A stretch of DNA of 64,000 bases from Sphingobacteriales bacterium (GCA_028288165.1 JAQBOG010000024.1:123321-187320), one strand, 5' to 3'; positions 46,685 through 55,879 are shown, numbered from the stretch's first letter. Translations and numbers: made by a program. The notes: generated by a model not told the origin, from the letters alone.

Positions 46685-48538
46685 TTAGTTGCGTTTGCGT
46701 CTTTCACCACCTTCACGACGAGCGCCACCACTATCAGCACCTTTGTCATCACGACGTTTACCGGAAAAATCACGGAAACCACCTTCGCGACGAGCGCCAC
46801 CACCACTGCTACTTCTTTCGCCACCGCCAGAACTGCGTTCACGAGTTCCAAAGCGTCCACGGTTACCACCTTCGCGATTACCACTTCTTTCGCCACCGCC
46901 ACCTTCGCGTTCACCTGCCAATTCAATTCTTACTGAACGACCTTGGAAATCAACAGATTTAAAAGCTTGTTGAACTTGTTCTACGTGTGCATTCTCAACT
47001 TCGAAGAATGTGAAAACGCCTTTTAAGTCAATTTTGCCTATGCTTTTCCCGCTAATTTTTGAATTATTGCAGATAAATCCTAACATGTCTCCACGTGTAA
47101 AATCATCAACAGAACCTAAATTCATAAATAGGCGAGTGTAACCTGCACTAACGCTTGATTTAAATGAACGATCTGTTCCACGATCACGATCATTCGAACG
47201 TTCTTCGTGAGCAGGGGCATTTAAATCAGGAGCATTTTTATAATACTCTAGAAAGCGGTTAAATTCTAATGAAGCGAAACGTTTAATAATTTCTTCTTTT
47301 TCAAGATCCTTAAACTCATCCATAATCCTAGGGATGTATTGTTCAATCTGCTCTTCGTTAACTTCAACGTTGTGTACTTTATGTACTAGTGCGAAAAGTT
47401 GTTTTTCACAAACGTCAAATCCATTTGGAATTTCAGCTTTTGTAAACTGTTTCCCGATAGTACGCTCAATTTGGCGAATTTTACCAAACTCTTTAGAGTT
47501 AATTATCGCAATAGAAATTCCGGTTTTGCCAGCACGAGCTGTACGTCCGCTACGGTGAGTATAATTTTCTATTTCATCTGGTAATGAATAATTGATTACG
47601 TGAGTTACATCATTCACATCAATACCACGTGCTGCAACATCAGTAGCAATTAATAATTGCAAACTGCGATCGCGATAGCGTTTCATTACTTTATCACGTT
47701 GTTGTTGTGATAAATCTCCATGAAGTGCATCTGCATTATAACCGTCTTTGATTAAAGACTCCGCTATTTCTTGTGTTTCAATTTTTGTACGGCAGAAAAC
47801 GATACCGAAAATTTCTGGGTTGAAATCAACAATGCGTTTAAATGCTGCGTATTTATCGCGGGCACGCACTACATAATATTCATGTTCGATATTAACGTTA
47901 CCGGTATTTTTGGTACCCATTGTTAATTCAAACGGATCGGTCATATACTTCTTAGCAATTCTGCGAACTTCAGTTGGCATGGTTGCTGAAAATAACCAGG
48001 TTTTTTTGTCTTCAGGGGTTGTAGAAAGAATCTGATCGATATCTTCCTGGAAACCCATGTTAAGCATTTCGTCCGCCTCGTCTAAAACAACGTATTGAAC
48101 TTGTGTAAAATTAATCGCTTTGCGATTAATGATATCAAGCATACGGCCTGGAGTGGCTACGACTATTTGTACTCCTTTTTTAATTTGGCGTAGTTGATCT
48201 GAGATATTAGCCCCACCATAAACCGCTACTACGTTTACGTTTTTTACGTTTTTTGAGTAGTTGTTAAGGTCATTGGTGATCTGTAAACACAGTTCGCGTG
48301 TTGGGCACAGAATAAGTGCCTGTGGGTAATTCTCTTCAAAATCGAGTAATTCTAGTAAAGGCAAACCAAAGGCTGCCGTCTTACCAGTTCCTGTTTGAGC
48401 TAATCCGACAAAATCGTTGCTGCCTGAAAGTAATACCGGGATGGCTTGTTCCTGGATCGGTGTAGGATTGGTAAATCCTAGTTCAGTAATGGCATTAACA
48501 ATATCATGACGGATACCCAAGTCAATAAATGGGTTCAT
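46685..48538 (-). CDS. DEAD-box ATP-dependent RNA helicase with an Arg/Gly-rich tail
   Basis: The protein has 617 residues. The helicase core (about 1-370) has the Q motif (FTNPTPIQEQAIP), motif I AQTGTGKTAAF, Ia PTRELCLQI, DEAD as VLDEADEMLNMGF, SAT as LFSATMP, and motif VI HRSGRTARAGKTG. A DbpA-type RNA-binding domain (about 465-540, YTRLFMNLGSVDDFTRGDML) follows. The last 80 residues are Gly, Arg and Ser-rich and probably disordered, binding RNA non-specifically. Such proteins act in ribosome assembly or mRNA decay, often in the cold. Long antisense frames over the tail are by-products of its biased codons. Confidence 0.95.
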   Translation of the reverse strand: MNPFIDLGIRHDIVNAITELGFTNPTPIQEQAIPVLLSGSNDFVGLAQTGTGKTAAFGLPLLELLDFEENYPQALILCPTRELCLQITNDLNNYSKNVKNVNVVAVYGGANISDQLRQIKKGVQIVVATPGRMLDIINRKAINFTQVQYVVLDEADEMLNMGFQEDIDQILSTTPEDKKTWLFSATMPTEVRRIAKKYMTDPFELTMGTKNTGNVNIEHEYYVVRARDKYAAFKRIVDFNPEIFGIVFCRTKIETQEIAESLIKDGYNADALHGDLSQQQRDKVMKRYRDRSLQLLIATDVAARGIDVNDVTHVINYSLPDEIENYTHRSGRTARAGKTGISIAIINSKEFGKIRQIERTIGKQFTKAEIPNGFDVCEKQLFALVHKVHNVEVNEEQIEQYIPRIMDEFKDLEKEEIIKRFASLEFNRFLEYYKNAPDLNAPAHEERSNDRDRGTDRSFKSSVSAGYTRLFMNLGSVDDFTRGDMLGFICNNSKISGKSIGKIDLKGVFTFFEVENAHVEQVQQAFKSVDFQGRSVRIELAGEREGGGGERSGNREGGNRGRFGTRERSSGGGERSSSGGGARREGGFRDFSGKRRDDKGADSGGARREGGERRKRN

Positions 48539-48626
48539 GATAACTTTTAAAGCTTTACAGCGTTATTGCTGTAGAGCGCCGCAAAGGTAAGAAAATAATT
48601 GAATTGCTTTAACGGAATTTGTAATC

Positions 48627-49094
48627 TTAACGTAACCTATCAACCGATCTAACCAGTTTCTCGTCACGTCTAATTCCTTTAATGGCTAAAATCACAAAGA
48701 GGATTGCAATTGACGGAAGGATCACTCCGATCCCGTAATTATTGGTTTGTAGGGTTACTCCGCCAATAACGTGTTTAGTTATTTGCACTAACCAAAATGT
48801 ATATCCCAGTGTTATAACTATGAACAAGTAAGAAATAACTATTTGCCTCTTACGATCTTTATAGAAAAATATGATTACGAAGGGAATCAGTCCTAATATT
48901 ACAGTCGCGATAGTTAAGGGAATAAATGGTTCTGTTTGAACTACTTGTTGATTCAAACTTTGGTAAACGCCAGTTACTTTAATTGCAGTTGCTACCCCAT
49001 CACTATTAATTAACTGGATGTAAGGGAATAAAAATAAACTGAATATAGCAGCCGTTGCAAAGAATAACCAAACAGTTTGTATGCGTTGTAACAT
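48627..49094 (-). CDS. DUF4293 family membrane protein
   Basis: The protein has 155 residues from the ATG at 49094, giving MLQRIQTVWLFFATAAIFSL, the usual start of the family. An upstream frame from 49325 would add 77 residues encoded by low-complexity repeat DNA and is rejected. Four transmembrane helices are apparent (about 7-27, 60-80, 87-107, 125-143), with a loop containing the polar QSLNQQVVQTEPF. It is an integral membrane protein of unknown function, widespread in Bacteroidota. It is adjacent to the helicase gene on the same strand. Confidence 0.85.
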   Translation of the reverse strand: MLQRIQTVWLFFATAAIFSLFLFPYIQLINSDGVATAIKVTGVYQSLNQQVVQTEPFIPLTIATVILGLIPFVIIFFYKDRKRQIVISYLFIVITLGYTFWLVQITKHVIGGVTLQTNNYGIGVILPSIAILFVILAIKGIRRDEKLVRSVDRLR

Positions 49095-49325
49095 AGTAGA
49101 TTTTTTGGTAAAGATATGAAAAGTCGGGAAGACCGGAAGTTGAAAGTTTAAGGTTGAAAGTCGGAAAGTCTGAAACGTCAGGAAGACGGGAAGTTTGGTG
49201 TCAGAAGTTGAAAAAGTTTGAAAAATTGGGAAGATGGTAAGTCTGGAAGTAGGTAAGTTTCGAGTTTTGATTTTAAGTGGGAGGTTTGGAATTTGACTTT
49301 GAACTTTAAACTTTGAATTTTTCAC
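49095..49325. repeat. low-complexity purine-rich repeat tract
   Basis: This region is made of degenerate GGAAGT / GAAAGT / AAGTCTGGAAG-type units (for example around 49120-49200). It has no stop on the minus strand for 77 codons, which creates a spurious extension of the DUF4293 gene. A related tract in another orientation lies at 60380-60480. It is intergenic filler of unknown origin. Confidence 0.55.
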
Positions 49326-49331
49326 CTGAAT

Positions 49332-49427
49332 GCGTGAAGGATTGTAGAGGAAAGCCCGGAGTACTGATTCTCCATCAGTATGAGGACTTGAAACGGAAAG
49401 CCTGACCCCATCTTCGGGGACACGCCC
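49332..49427 (-). repeat. dispersed structured intergenic repeat, copy B
   Basis: On the minus strand it begins GGGCGT, has a hairpin (CCCC...GGGG), then CAGGCTTTCCG, AAGTCCTC, a second variable hairpin, GGGCTTTCC and the end CAATCCTTCACGC. The order and conserved blocks match copies A and C. Right after it (49428-49455) AGATTA...TAATCT encloses a TTAG/CTAA pair, another small hairpin. Confidence 0.75.
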
Positions 49428-49498
49428 AGATTAAATTAGAAAGCTAAAATAATCTGAGCAATCCTGTAATCTGTAAAATCGTCTTAATACATATTTAT

Positions 49499-49506
49499 TA
49501 CCTTTG
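49499..49506 (+). promoter_or_regulatory. TAnnTTTG-type -7 element immediately before truA
   Basis: TACCTTTG is an exact match to the Bacteroidota -7 consensus. The expected transcription start is around 49510, essentially at the TTG start codon at 49511, which would make truA mRNA leaderless or nearly so. Confidence 0.45.
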
Positions 49507-49510
49507 AAGC

Positions 49511-50290
49511 TTGAATTTACTACAAAGATATTTCATTGAGCTTGCCTACAACGGAACTGCATATCATGGGTGGCAAATCCAGAAGAATGCAATTTCTGTT
49601 CAAGAAGTTTTAAATAAAGCTTTATCAACGGTGCTTCGACACGATGTGGAAACACTTGGGTGTGGTCGTACGGATACCGGAGTACATGCAACTCAACTGT
49701 ATGCACATTTTGATTCAAGCAATTTAGAGTTATGTATAGCAGGGTCAAGGTTTTTGACCAGCGTTAATGCATTATTGCCTTATGATATTTCGGTTAAAAG
49801 AGTTGTCGCGGTAGCTGAAAATGCACACGCCCGATTTGATGCCACGCTAAGATCTTATGAATATCATATTCATTTTTATAAGGACCCGTTTAAATACAAC
49901 TTTTCTTGGTTAGTGTTGGATACGCCAGATGTTTATTTGATGAACGAAGCCGCTAAAGTTTTGTTCGATTATGAAGATTTTAGTTGCTTTAGCAAATCAA
50001 ATACCCAAACATTTACTAACAATTGCAAAATTTCAATAGCAGAGTGGCGGTTTGAGCACAATAAGTTAGTATTTCATATATCAGCAGATCGATTTTTAAG
50101 AAATATGGTCAGAGCAATTGTTGGCACCTTAATAATGGTAGGCAAAAAACAAATCACATCTGAAGATGTACGTTCAATTATTGAGAGTAAAAGCAGAAGT
50201 AATGCTGGAACATCGGTGCCAGCTTGTGGGTTATACCTTACAGAAGTTAAGTACCCTTACATAGATAAATTCGGTAATTACAATGGCTAA
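49511..50290 (+). CDS. truA: tRNA pseudouridine(38-40) synthase
   Basis: TruA converts uridines 38-40 in the tRNA anticodon stem to pseudouridine. The protein has 259 residues. The catalytic Asp lies in LGCGRTDTGVHATQ, preceded by YNGTAYHGWQIQKNAISVQE. RSYEYHIHF, FSCFSKSN and FLRNMVRAIVGTLIMVGK are conserved C-terminal motifs. The start is a TTG at 49511; no in-frame ATG would keep the conserved QRYFIELAYNG near the N-terminus. The end overlaps the ABC transporter gene by 8 nt, indicating translational coupling. Confidence 0.94.
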   Translation: MNLLQRYFIELAYNGTAYHGWQIQKNAISVQEVLNKALSTVLRHDVETLGCGRTDTGVHATQLYAHFDSSNLELCIAGSRFLTSVNALLPYDISVKRVVAVAENAHARFDATLRSYEYHIHFYKDPFKYNFSWLVLDTPDVYLMNEAAKVLFDYEDFSCFSKSNTQTFTNNCKISIAEWRFEHNKLVFHISADRFLRNMVRAIVGTLIMVGKKQITSEDVRSIIESKSRSNAGTSVPACGLYLTEVKYPYIDKFGNYNG

Positions 50291-52139
50291 AGTAAGTGGT
50301 AAAGCAGTTGATATTAATCTATTAAAGCCTCTTTTCTTTTATGCAAGACCATACCGTAAAGTTTTATTTTTATCTATCGCTTTAACAATAGCGCTTGCAT
50401 TGGTAGCTCCTTTACGACCAATTTTAATTGAGTACACTGTTGATAAGTACGTTTTAAGTGGTGATCAAAACGGTTTGACAAATATGACCATCATTATGAT
50501 TGCCCTTTTAGTTTTGCAATCTATTATACAATATTTCCATACTTTTTTAACCAACGCTTTAGGGCAGTCTGTCATTTTGGATTTACGCATTGATATTTAT
50601 CGCCATATCAGTAAGTTGCGATTAAAATACTTCGATAACACTCCTATTGGGCAGTTAATTACACGAACGGTTTCGGATTTGGAAACAATTGCAGATGTTT
50701 TTTCGGAAGGCCTAATTGTTATTATTGGGGATGTTTTGCAGATAATTACCATCATGGCGGTTATGCTGCTTTATAGTTGGAAGTTGACCCTGATAGTTTT
50801 AATGCCAATGCCATTACTAATGCTGACAAGTTATTGGTTTAAAGAAGCAATAAAAGGTGCTTTTCAGGAAGTCAGAACTCAAGTCGGACAACTAAATACG
50901 TTTCTGCAAGAGCATATTACGGGGATTAGCATTATCCAATATTTTGCCCGTGAAGAACAAGAAATGCAAAAGTTTAGGGGTATAAATTCTAAACATCGAG
51001 ATGCGCATATTCGCTCCAATTGGTATTACTCGATATTCTTTCCGGTTGTAGAAATTATATCGGCCTTGTCACTTGGTTTATTGATATGGTACGGTTCGAA
51101 AATGATTTTGGATGAAGACACAGTAACTACTTTATTTAAAAGAGAAAAGATAGGCAATACCTATATAACTCACCTGTTCAAGGATGAAATAGCAGGCCCA
51201 GGATTAATCATGGCTTTTATCTTATATGTGAATATGTTGTTTAGGCCCATCAGAGAACTAGCAGATAAATTCAATACGTTGCAAATGGGTATGGTTGGTG
51301 CAGAGCGAATATTTACGGTATTGGATACTAATGAAGCTACCGAGAATGTGGGAACGCGAGCTCCAGAGAACTTGGTGGGTGATATTGAATTCGATAAAGT
51401 TTGGTTTGCTTATAATGCCAATAATTGGGTGTTAAAGAATATATCGTTTACCGTTAAATCTGGTGAAACTGTGGCTTTGGTAGGAGCAACCGGGGCAGGT
51501 AAGTCATCAGTTATTAATATTTTAAATCGGTTTTACGAAATAAGTAAGGGCTCAATCAAGTTGGATGAACATCCTATTCATCACTATGAACTAACCTTTC
51601 TTCGATCAAAAATTGCTACCGTTTTGCAAGATGTATTTTTGTTTTCGGATACTATTGCAAACAATATAAGCCTAAATAACCCTAAGATATCCCGTGAGGA
51701 AATCATTGCAGCGGCTAAAGAAGTTGGGGCACATGAATTTATAGAACGGTTGCCAGGAGGTTATGATTATAATGTAATGGAACGTGGGGCAACATTATCT
51801 GTCGGGCAGTCACAGCTTATTTCTTTTATAAGAGCGTTAGTTTATAATCCTAAAATTTTAGTTTTAGATGAGGCTACATCTTCCGTAGATACAGAAACTG
51901 AAGAGTTAATACAGCTTGCAATCAGCAAGTTAATGAAGGGTCGAACATCCATCGTTATTGCCCATCGGTTATCCACTATTCAAAATGCGGATAAGATTAT
52001 CGTTTTAGATCATGGAGAAATAAAAGAGATGGGCTCCCATCAGGAACTCCTAAAAATTGATGGCTATTATAAAAAACTTTATGATCTTCAATTCAAATCG
52101 GAAGGGATCTCCAAAAAAGGTTTGACTGAAAGCTTTTAA
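50283..52139 (+). CDS. ABC exporter, fused permease and ATPase (MsbA-like)
   Basis: The protein has 618 residues. The N-terminal part (about 1-345) is a six-helix type-I exporter domain. A hydrophilic insertion between helices 5 and 6 (about 277-305, EDTVTTLFKREKIGNTYITH) is unusual in simple MsbA proteins but seen in this subgroup. The ATPase domain has Walker A (VGATGAGKSS), a modified signature LSVGQSQ in place of LSGGQ, Walker B (KILVLDEATSSVD) and the H-loop (IVIAHRLSTI). It probably homodimerises to flip a lipid or amphiphile across the inner membrane; the substrate is unknown. It overlaps truA by 8 nt. Confidence 0.92.
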   Translation: MAKVSGKAVDINLLKPLFFYARPYRKVLFLSIALTIALALVAPLRPILIEYTVDKYVLSGDQNGLTNMTIIMIALLVLQSIIQYFHTFLTNALGQSVILDLRIDIYRHISKLRLKYFDNTPIGQLITRTVSDLETIADVFSEGLIVIIGDVLQIITIMAVMLLYSWKLTLIVLMPMPLLMLTSYWFKEAIKGAFQEVRTQVGQLNTFLQEHITGISIIQYFAREEQEMQKFRGINSKHRDAHIRSNWYYSIFFPVVEIISALSLGLLIWYGSKMILDEDTVTTLFKREKIGNTYITHLFKDEIAGPGLIMAFILYVNMLFRPIRELADKFNTLQMGMVGAERIFTVLDTNEATENVGTRAPENLVGDIEFDKVWFAYNANNWVLKNISFTVKSGETVALVGATGAGKSSVINILNRFYEISKGSIKLDEHPIHHYELTFLRSKIATVLQDVFLFSDTIANNISLNNPKISREEIIAAAKEVGAHEFIERLPGGYDYNVMERGATLSVGQSQLISFIRALVYNPKILVLDEATSSVDTETEELIQLAISKLMKGRTSIVIAHRLSTIQNADKIIVLDHGEIKEMGSHQELLKIDGYYKKLYDLQFKSEGISKKGLTESF

Positions 52140-52232
52140 TTAAACAACAACCAGGTCATTAATAGTTAAATTTAAAAATCGCGTTAAAGCATTAGTTAAT
52201 TGATATGTTAACTTCGCTTACTATAATTGTAT

Positions 52233-53486
52233 ATGAAGCGAATTTTTACTCATTTAACTTTCCAGGTACTTATTGCAATCTTGTTAGGAGTGATTACAGG
52301 AATGTTCTTTCCTGAATTCAGTCCAACAGCTAAGCTAATTAGCCAAACTTTCATCAACATGATTTCGATGCTTATTGCACCAATCATATTCTTTACCATC
52401 GTATTGGGAATTGCCCAGATGGGTGATATGAAAAAGGTTGGTAGAGTAGGAGGGAAAGCATTGCTCTACTTTGAAATAGTAACAACACTTGCCATTATTA
52501 TTGGATTGTTTGTAGCTAATATTTTGAAGCCAGGTGTAGGCTTTAATGCATCTGCTCAACATGTCGATCCTTCCAAAGTTAAAGTTTATGAAGAAAGTGC
52601 TTCTCAAATAAATTGGACTGAATTTTTTGCTCATATTCCAACTAAAAATATTTTTGATTCATTTGCCAAAGGCGATGTATTACAAATCTTATTTTTTGCG
52701 ATCCTTTTTGGGATTGGTTTAAGTAGGATGGGCTCAGGCGGCCAATCTTTGATTTCCACATTCGAAAAGTTAAGTAAAGTTCTATTTAACGTGATGAAGA
52801 TTGTGATGAAGCTGGCACCTCTTGGAGCTTTTGGTGGGATGGCGTTCACAATTGGTACCTACGGACTAGGAACATTACTTCCATTAGGTAAATTAATGTT
52901 AGCTGTATATCTAACGATGGGCTTTTTTATTTTTGGGATCTTGAATTTGATTTGCTACCTATTTAAATTCAGTTTGTGGAAATATCTAAAATTTATCAGA
53001 CAAGAAATTGTAATCGTTTTAGGAACCTCGTCATCTGAATCAGTTCTTCCAAGCATGATGCAAAAAATGCAGCAAATTGGTTGTTCGAAATCGGTTGTTG
53101 GTTTGGTTATTCCGACAGGTTATTCGTTCAATTTGGATGGCACATCTATTTACCTATCCATGTCTGTCATTTTTTTGTCGCAGGTTTACAATGTAAATCT
53201 TTCACTCATGCAACAAATAACCATAATTGGGATTTTGATGGTTACTTCTAAAGGAGCAGCTGGTGTAACCGGTAGTGGATTCATCGTTTTGGCATCTACA
53301 CTTACCGCGTTAAAACTTATCCCAATAGAAAGTATAGCCATTTTATTGGGTGTAGATCGATTTATGTCTGAAGCCCGGGCCATTACCAACATGATTGGAA
53401 ATGGAATTGCAACCATCGTAATAGCAAAAAGTGAAAAAGAATTCGATAACGAAGCTTATTTAAGTGCAATTGGACAAGATTCTTGA
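52233..53486 (+). CDS. dicarboxylate/amino acid:cation symporter (DAACS/GltP type)
   Basis: The protein has 417 residues from the ATG at 52233 (a TTG at 52227 adds two residues and is less likely). It imports C4-dicarboxylates or glutamate/aspartate with protons or sodium. It has eight transmembrane segments and two re-entrant loops. LGTSSSESVLPSMMQKM (the serine-rich hairpin) and VIPTGYSFNLDGTSIYLSMS (transmembrane segment 7) form the substrate site, as does GAAGVTGSGFIVLASTL (second hairpin). MSEARAITNMIGNGIATIVI is the last helix. TATAATTG at 52222-52229 is a near match to a -7 element that would leave almost no leader. It is a monocistronic gene. Confidence 0.93.
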   Translation: MKRIFTHLTFQVLIAILLGVITGMFFPEFSPTAKLISQTFINMISMLIAPIIFFTIVLGIAQMGDMKKVGRVGGKALLYFEIVTTLAIIIGLFVANILKPGVGFNASAQHVDPSKVKVYEESASQINWTEFFAHIPTKNIFDSFAKGDVLQILFFAILFGIGLSRMGSGGQSLISTFEKLSKVLFNVMKIVMKLAPLGAFGGMAFTIGTYGLGTLLPLGKLMLAVYLTMGFFIFGILNLICYLFKFSLWKYLKFIRQEIVIVLGTSSSESVLPSMMQKMQQIGCSKSVVGLVIPTGYSFNLDGTSIYLSMSVIFLSQVYNVNLSLMQQITIIGILMVTSKGAAGVTGSGFIVLASTLTALKLIPIESIAILLGVDRFMSEARAITNMIGNGIATIVIAKSEKEFDNEAYLSAIGQDS

Positions 53487-53544
53487 TTAAAACTTGAAAA
53501 TCTTACACTTTTATGTCACATCTTAATTCTTTTCCGCAATCCTT

Positions 53545-53575
53545 TTTGAGTATTTGGTGTATTCTCTTAGCTTTG
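53545..53575 (+). promoter_or_regulatory. housekeeping promoter of sucD (TTTG - 19 bp - TAnnTTTG)
   Basis: TTTG at 53545-53548 and TAGCTTTG at 53568-53575 are separated by 19 bp, the preferred spacing for Bacteroidota primary-sigma promoters. The sucD ATG is 20 bp beyond the -7 box. Confidence 0.7.
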
Positions 53576-53595
53576 CCATACAAAAAAAATGATTA

Positions 53596-54477
53596 ATGAG
53601 CGTTCTAGTCAATAAAGATTCAAAAGTTATAGTTCAGGGTTTTACAGGTAATGAAGGTACTTACCATGCATCTCAAATGATTGAGTATGGTACCCAGCTT
53701 GTAGGTGGTGTAACTCCTGGAAAAGGTGGTCAGGAACATTTGGGCCGGCCCGTTTTTAATACAGTTAGAGAAGCGGTTGATAAAGCTGGCGCTAACGTTT
53801 CTATTATTTTTGTACCACCAGCTTTTGCTGCTGATGCCATAATGGAAGCTGCAGAAGCAGGTATTAAAGTAATTGTTTGTATCACTGAAGGTATCCCAAC
53901 TAAGGATATGATTCAGGTTAAAGAATATCTTAAAGACAAAGATAGCCGTTTAATAGGCCCTAACTGTCCGGGTATCATTACCGCTGATGAATCGAAAATT
54001 GGTATCATGCCAGGCTTTATCTTCAAAAAAGGTACGGTGGGTGTTGTTTCTAAATCCGGAACATTAACTTATGAAGCTGTTGATCAGGTTGTAAAGGCTG
54101 GTTTAGGTATCACTACCGCAATTGGTATTGGTGGTGACCCAATTATCGGAACGCCAACTAAAGAAGCTGTTGAATTATTAATGAACGATCCAGAAACTGA
54201 AGGTATCATCATGATAGGTGAAATTGGAGGTGGCATGGAAGCTGAAGCCGCTTTGTGGATTAAAGAAAATGGAACTAAGCCTGTTGTAGGTTTTATTGCT
54301 GGTCAAACAGCTCCTCCAGGACGCCGTATGGGTCATGCGGGTGCAATTGTAGGCGGAGCCGATGATACTGCAGCAGCAAAAATGAAAATTATGCGTGAGT
54401 GTGGTATTCGTGTGGTAGAATCACCTGCTGAAATTGGCGCAGCAATGGCAGAAGAACTTTTAAAAGTTGCTAAATAG
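53596..54477 (+). CDS. sucD: succinate-CoA ligase, ADP-forming, subunit alpha
   Basis: The alpha subunit binds CoA and carries the active-site phosphohistidine in the TCA-cycle conversion of succinyl-CoA to succinate. The protein has 293 residues. The CoA-binding domain has [20 protein letters not shown] and [18 protein letters not shown]. The ligase domain has [31 protein letters not shown] and [19 protein letters not shown], with the phosphohistidine within GHAGA. sucC is not adjacent, which is common in Bacteroidota. The start is fixed by the promoter and by the conserved beginning [18 protein letters not shown]. Confidence 0.96.
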   Translation: MSVLVNKDSKVIVQGFTGNEGTYHASQMIEYGTQLVGGVTPGKGGQEHLGRPVFNTVREAVDKAGANVSIIFVPPAFAADAIMEAAEAGIKVIVCITEGIPTKDMIQVKEYLKDKDSRLIGPNCPGIITADESKIGIMPGFIFKKGTVGVVSKSGTLTYEAVDQVVKAGLGITTAIGIGGDPIIGTPTKEAVELLMNDPETEGIIMIGEIGGGMEAEAALWIKENGTKPVVGFIAGQTAPPGRRMGHAGAIVGGADDTAAAKMKIMRECGIRVVESPAEIGAAMAEELLKVAK

Positions 54478-54502
54478 ATTTTCATCATAACGTAAAAAGT
54501 AC

Positions 54503-54547
54503 AAACTCCTGGCTACTGGCCGGGAGTTTTCGTTTTTATGGGGTTTT
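54503..54547 (+). terminator. terminator of sucD
   Basis: AAACTCC pairs with GGAGTTT (with inner TGGC/GCC pairing) between 54503 and 54540, followed by a T-rich tail (TTCGTTTTT). It lies 25 bp after the sucD stop. Confidence 0.8.
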
Positions 54548-54637
54548 AAATCCTTAACTTTAATAAAGCCGTATATCTTAGAGTGCGAGATTAGAAAAGA
54601 AATCAAATCTCGGTTTTTGCACTAAATATTGATACAG

Positions 54638-55090
54638 ATGAAAAACTTAATTTTAATCGTTGTTTGCTTTTTAGCTATAAATACCAGTTTTGCTCAGACA
54701 CCAGGTAAAGTAGCTGTCAATAAATCTCAGTATAACAAACTTACTGCTGCTGAAAGAGAGGTTATTGAAAATAAGGGAACGGAAGCCCCTAATAAAGGAA
54801 CGTACACCCATAACAAAGCTGCAGGCACTTATTATTGCAAACGCTGCAATGCCCCTTTATTCCGATCAGAAAGTAAATTTGAATCGGGTACAGGTTGGCC
54901 AAGTTTTGATGATGCGATTAAAGGGTCTGTAAAACGTGTTTCCGACGCTGATGGAATGCGGACCGAAATTGAATGTGCTAACTGCAAAGCTCATTTAGGC
55001 CATGTCTTTTTTGGAGAAGCGTTCACACCAAAAAGCATACGTAATTGTGTTAATTCAATTTCTTTGACTTTTGTTCCAGATAAAAAGTAA
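54638..55090 (+). CDS. msrB: exported peptide-methionine (R)-S-oxide reductase
   Basis: MsrB reduces the R isomer of methionine sulfoxide in oxidised proteins. The protein has 150 residues from the ATG at 54638, with a signal peptide (MKNLILIVVCFLAINTSFAQ), so this copy acts in the periplasm. Zinc ligands are CKRC and CANC. SKFESGTGWPSFDDAI and KAHLGHVFFGEAFTPKSIR precede the catalytic Cys in RNCVNSISLTF. The start at 54629 (TTG) adds three residues and is not preferred. A second MsrB without a signal peptide follows 57 bp downstream. Confidence 0.93.
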   Translation: MKNLILIVVCFLAINTSFAQTPGKVAVNKSQYNKLTAAEREVIENKGTEAPNKGTYTHNKAAGTYYCKRCNAPLFRSESKFESGTGWPSFDDAIKGSVKRVSDADGMRTEIECANCKAHLGHVFFGEAFTPKSIRNCVNSISLTFVPDKK

Positions 55091-55099
55091 AAAACAGAA

Positions 55100-55119
55100 C
55101 CTTCTTCTTCTGGAGAAGG
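55100..55119. repeat. small inverted repeat between the two msrB genes
   Basis: CCTTCT (55100-55105) and AGAAGG (55114-55119) form a short stem, followed by GTAGGGATCAG. It resembles a remnant of a common intergenic palindrome in Bacteroidota. It has no T-run, so it is not a terminator. Confidence 0.3.
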
Positions 55120-55147
55120 GTAGGGATCAGAATCTAAAATCTAAACT

Positions 55148-55519
55148 ATGTCTTATAATAAATTAACTGCCGAAGAAGAGTATGTAATTCTTCAAAAGGG
55201 TACAGAAAGGCCATTTACTGGTGAATATACTTCGTTAAAAGAACCGGGCACCTATGTTTGCCGCCAATGTGATGCTGAGTTATATAAATCAGAAGATAAA
55301 TTCGAATCGCATTGTGGTTGGCCGAGTTTTGATGATGAAATACCCGGAGCTGTAACTAAAGTGCCAGATCGTGATGGCCATAGGGTTGAAATTGTTTGTT
55401 CAAATTGCGGAGGACACTTAGGTCATGTATTTGAAGGCGAGCAATTTACGCCAAAGAACACCAGGCATTGTGTAAATTCTATTTCAATGAAATTTATACC
55501 AGCATCAACTTTGAAATAA
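55148..55519 (+). CDS. msrB: cytosolic peptide-methionine (R)-S-oxide reductase
   Basis: The protein has 123 residues with no signal peptide, so it acts in the cytosol. Zinc ligands are CRQC and [22 protein letters not shown] and [19 protein letters not shown] surround the catalytic site, and the nucleophilic Cys is in [11 protein letters not shown]. In place of the Gly-Thr of the upstream copy it has HCGWPSF, which adds a Cys that could take part in regeneration. The two copies share many residues (for example GWPSFDD, HLGHVF, CVNSIS) but are diverged, so they are not a recent duplication. Confidence 0.93.
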   Translation: MSYNKLTAEEEYVILQKGTERPFTGEYTSLKEPGTYVCRQCDAELYKSEDKFESHCGWPSFDDEIPGAVTKVPDRDGHRVEIVCSNCGGHLGHVFEGEQFTPKNTRHCVNSISMKFIPASTLK

Positions 55520-55549
55520 ATAAAATTCACATCTACTAAAAAACAAACA

Positions 55550-55843
55550 ATGATTAAATTTGGATTACTTGCTACTCTTGTAGCTAAACCAGGCAAAGAA
55601 CAAGCAGTAGAAGATTTTTTAAAATCCGCACAGCCCTTGGCTGAAAATGAACAGAGCACCATTACTTGGTATGCTTTCAAAATCAACGCAAATACGTTTG
55701 GGATATTTGATTCTTTTGAAGATGAGGAAGGTAGGCAAGCTCATTTATCAGGGCCAATTGCTAAGGCTTTAATGGAAAATGCCAAAGAACTTTTAGCTTC
55801 TGATCCAGTGATAGAACAAGTGGAGGTTTTAGCTTCTAAATAA
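55550..55843 (+). CDS. antibiotic biosynthesis monooxygenase (ABM) domain protein
   Basis: The protein has 97 residues, the size of a single dimeric alpha/beta-barrel ABM domain. KFGLLATLVAKPGKEQAVED, STITWYAFKINANTFGIFDS and the C-terminal EQVEVLASK are typical. Members oxidise quinols or act as haem-degrading or unknown oxidoreductases; the specific substrate cannot be told. It is 30 bp after the second msrB and probably co-transcribed, suggesting a small oxidative-stress group (inference). A terminator follows. Confidence 0.8.
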   Translation: MIKFGLLATLVAKPGKEQAVEDFLKSAQPLAENEQSTITWYAFKINANTFGIFDSFEDEEGRQAHLSGPIAKALMENAKELLASDPVIEQVEVLASK

Positions 55844-55845
55844 TA

Positions 55846-55873
55846 AAAGGTCAGTATCGTTACTGGCTTTTTT
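55846..55873 (+). terminator. terminator after the ABM-domain gene
   Basis: AAGGTCAGTA pairs with TACTGGCTTT (two G-T pairs) around a 4-nt loop and runs into TTTTTT. It lies 3 bp after the ABM gene stop. Confidence 0.7.
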
Positions 55874-55879
55874 GTGTAA

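Noticed and set aside
46664..46973. two antisense frames over the helicase C-terminus, rich in Thr/Ala or Pro/Arg/Ser
   Set aside because: They are by-products of the Arg/Gly/Ser-rich codons of the real helicase tail on the minus strand.
49095..49325. 77-residue N-terminal extension of the DUF4293 protein
   Set aside because: The DNA is a low-complexity repeat tract and the family starts at the ATG at 49094.
49328..49460. possible small RNA gene because of strong hairpins
   Set aside because: The same block pattern occurs at 11.7 and 60.0 kb in other contexts, so it is a dispersed repeat; no promoter or known RNA family is recognised.
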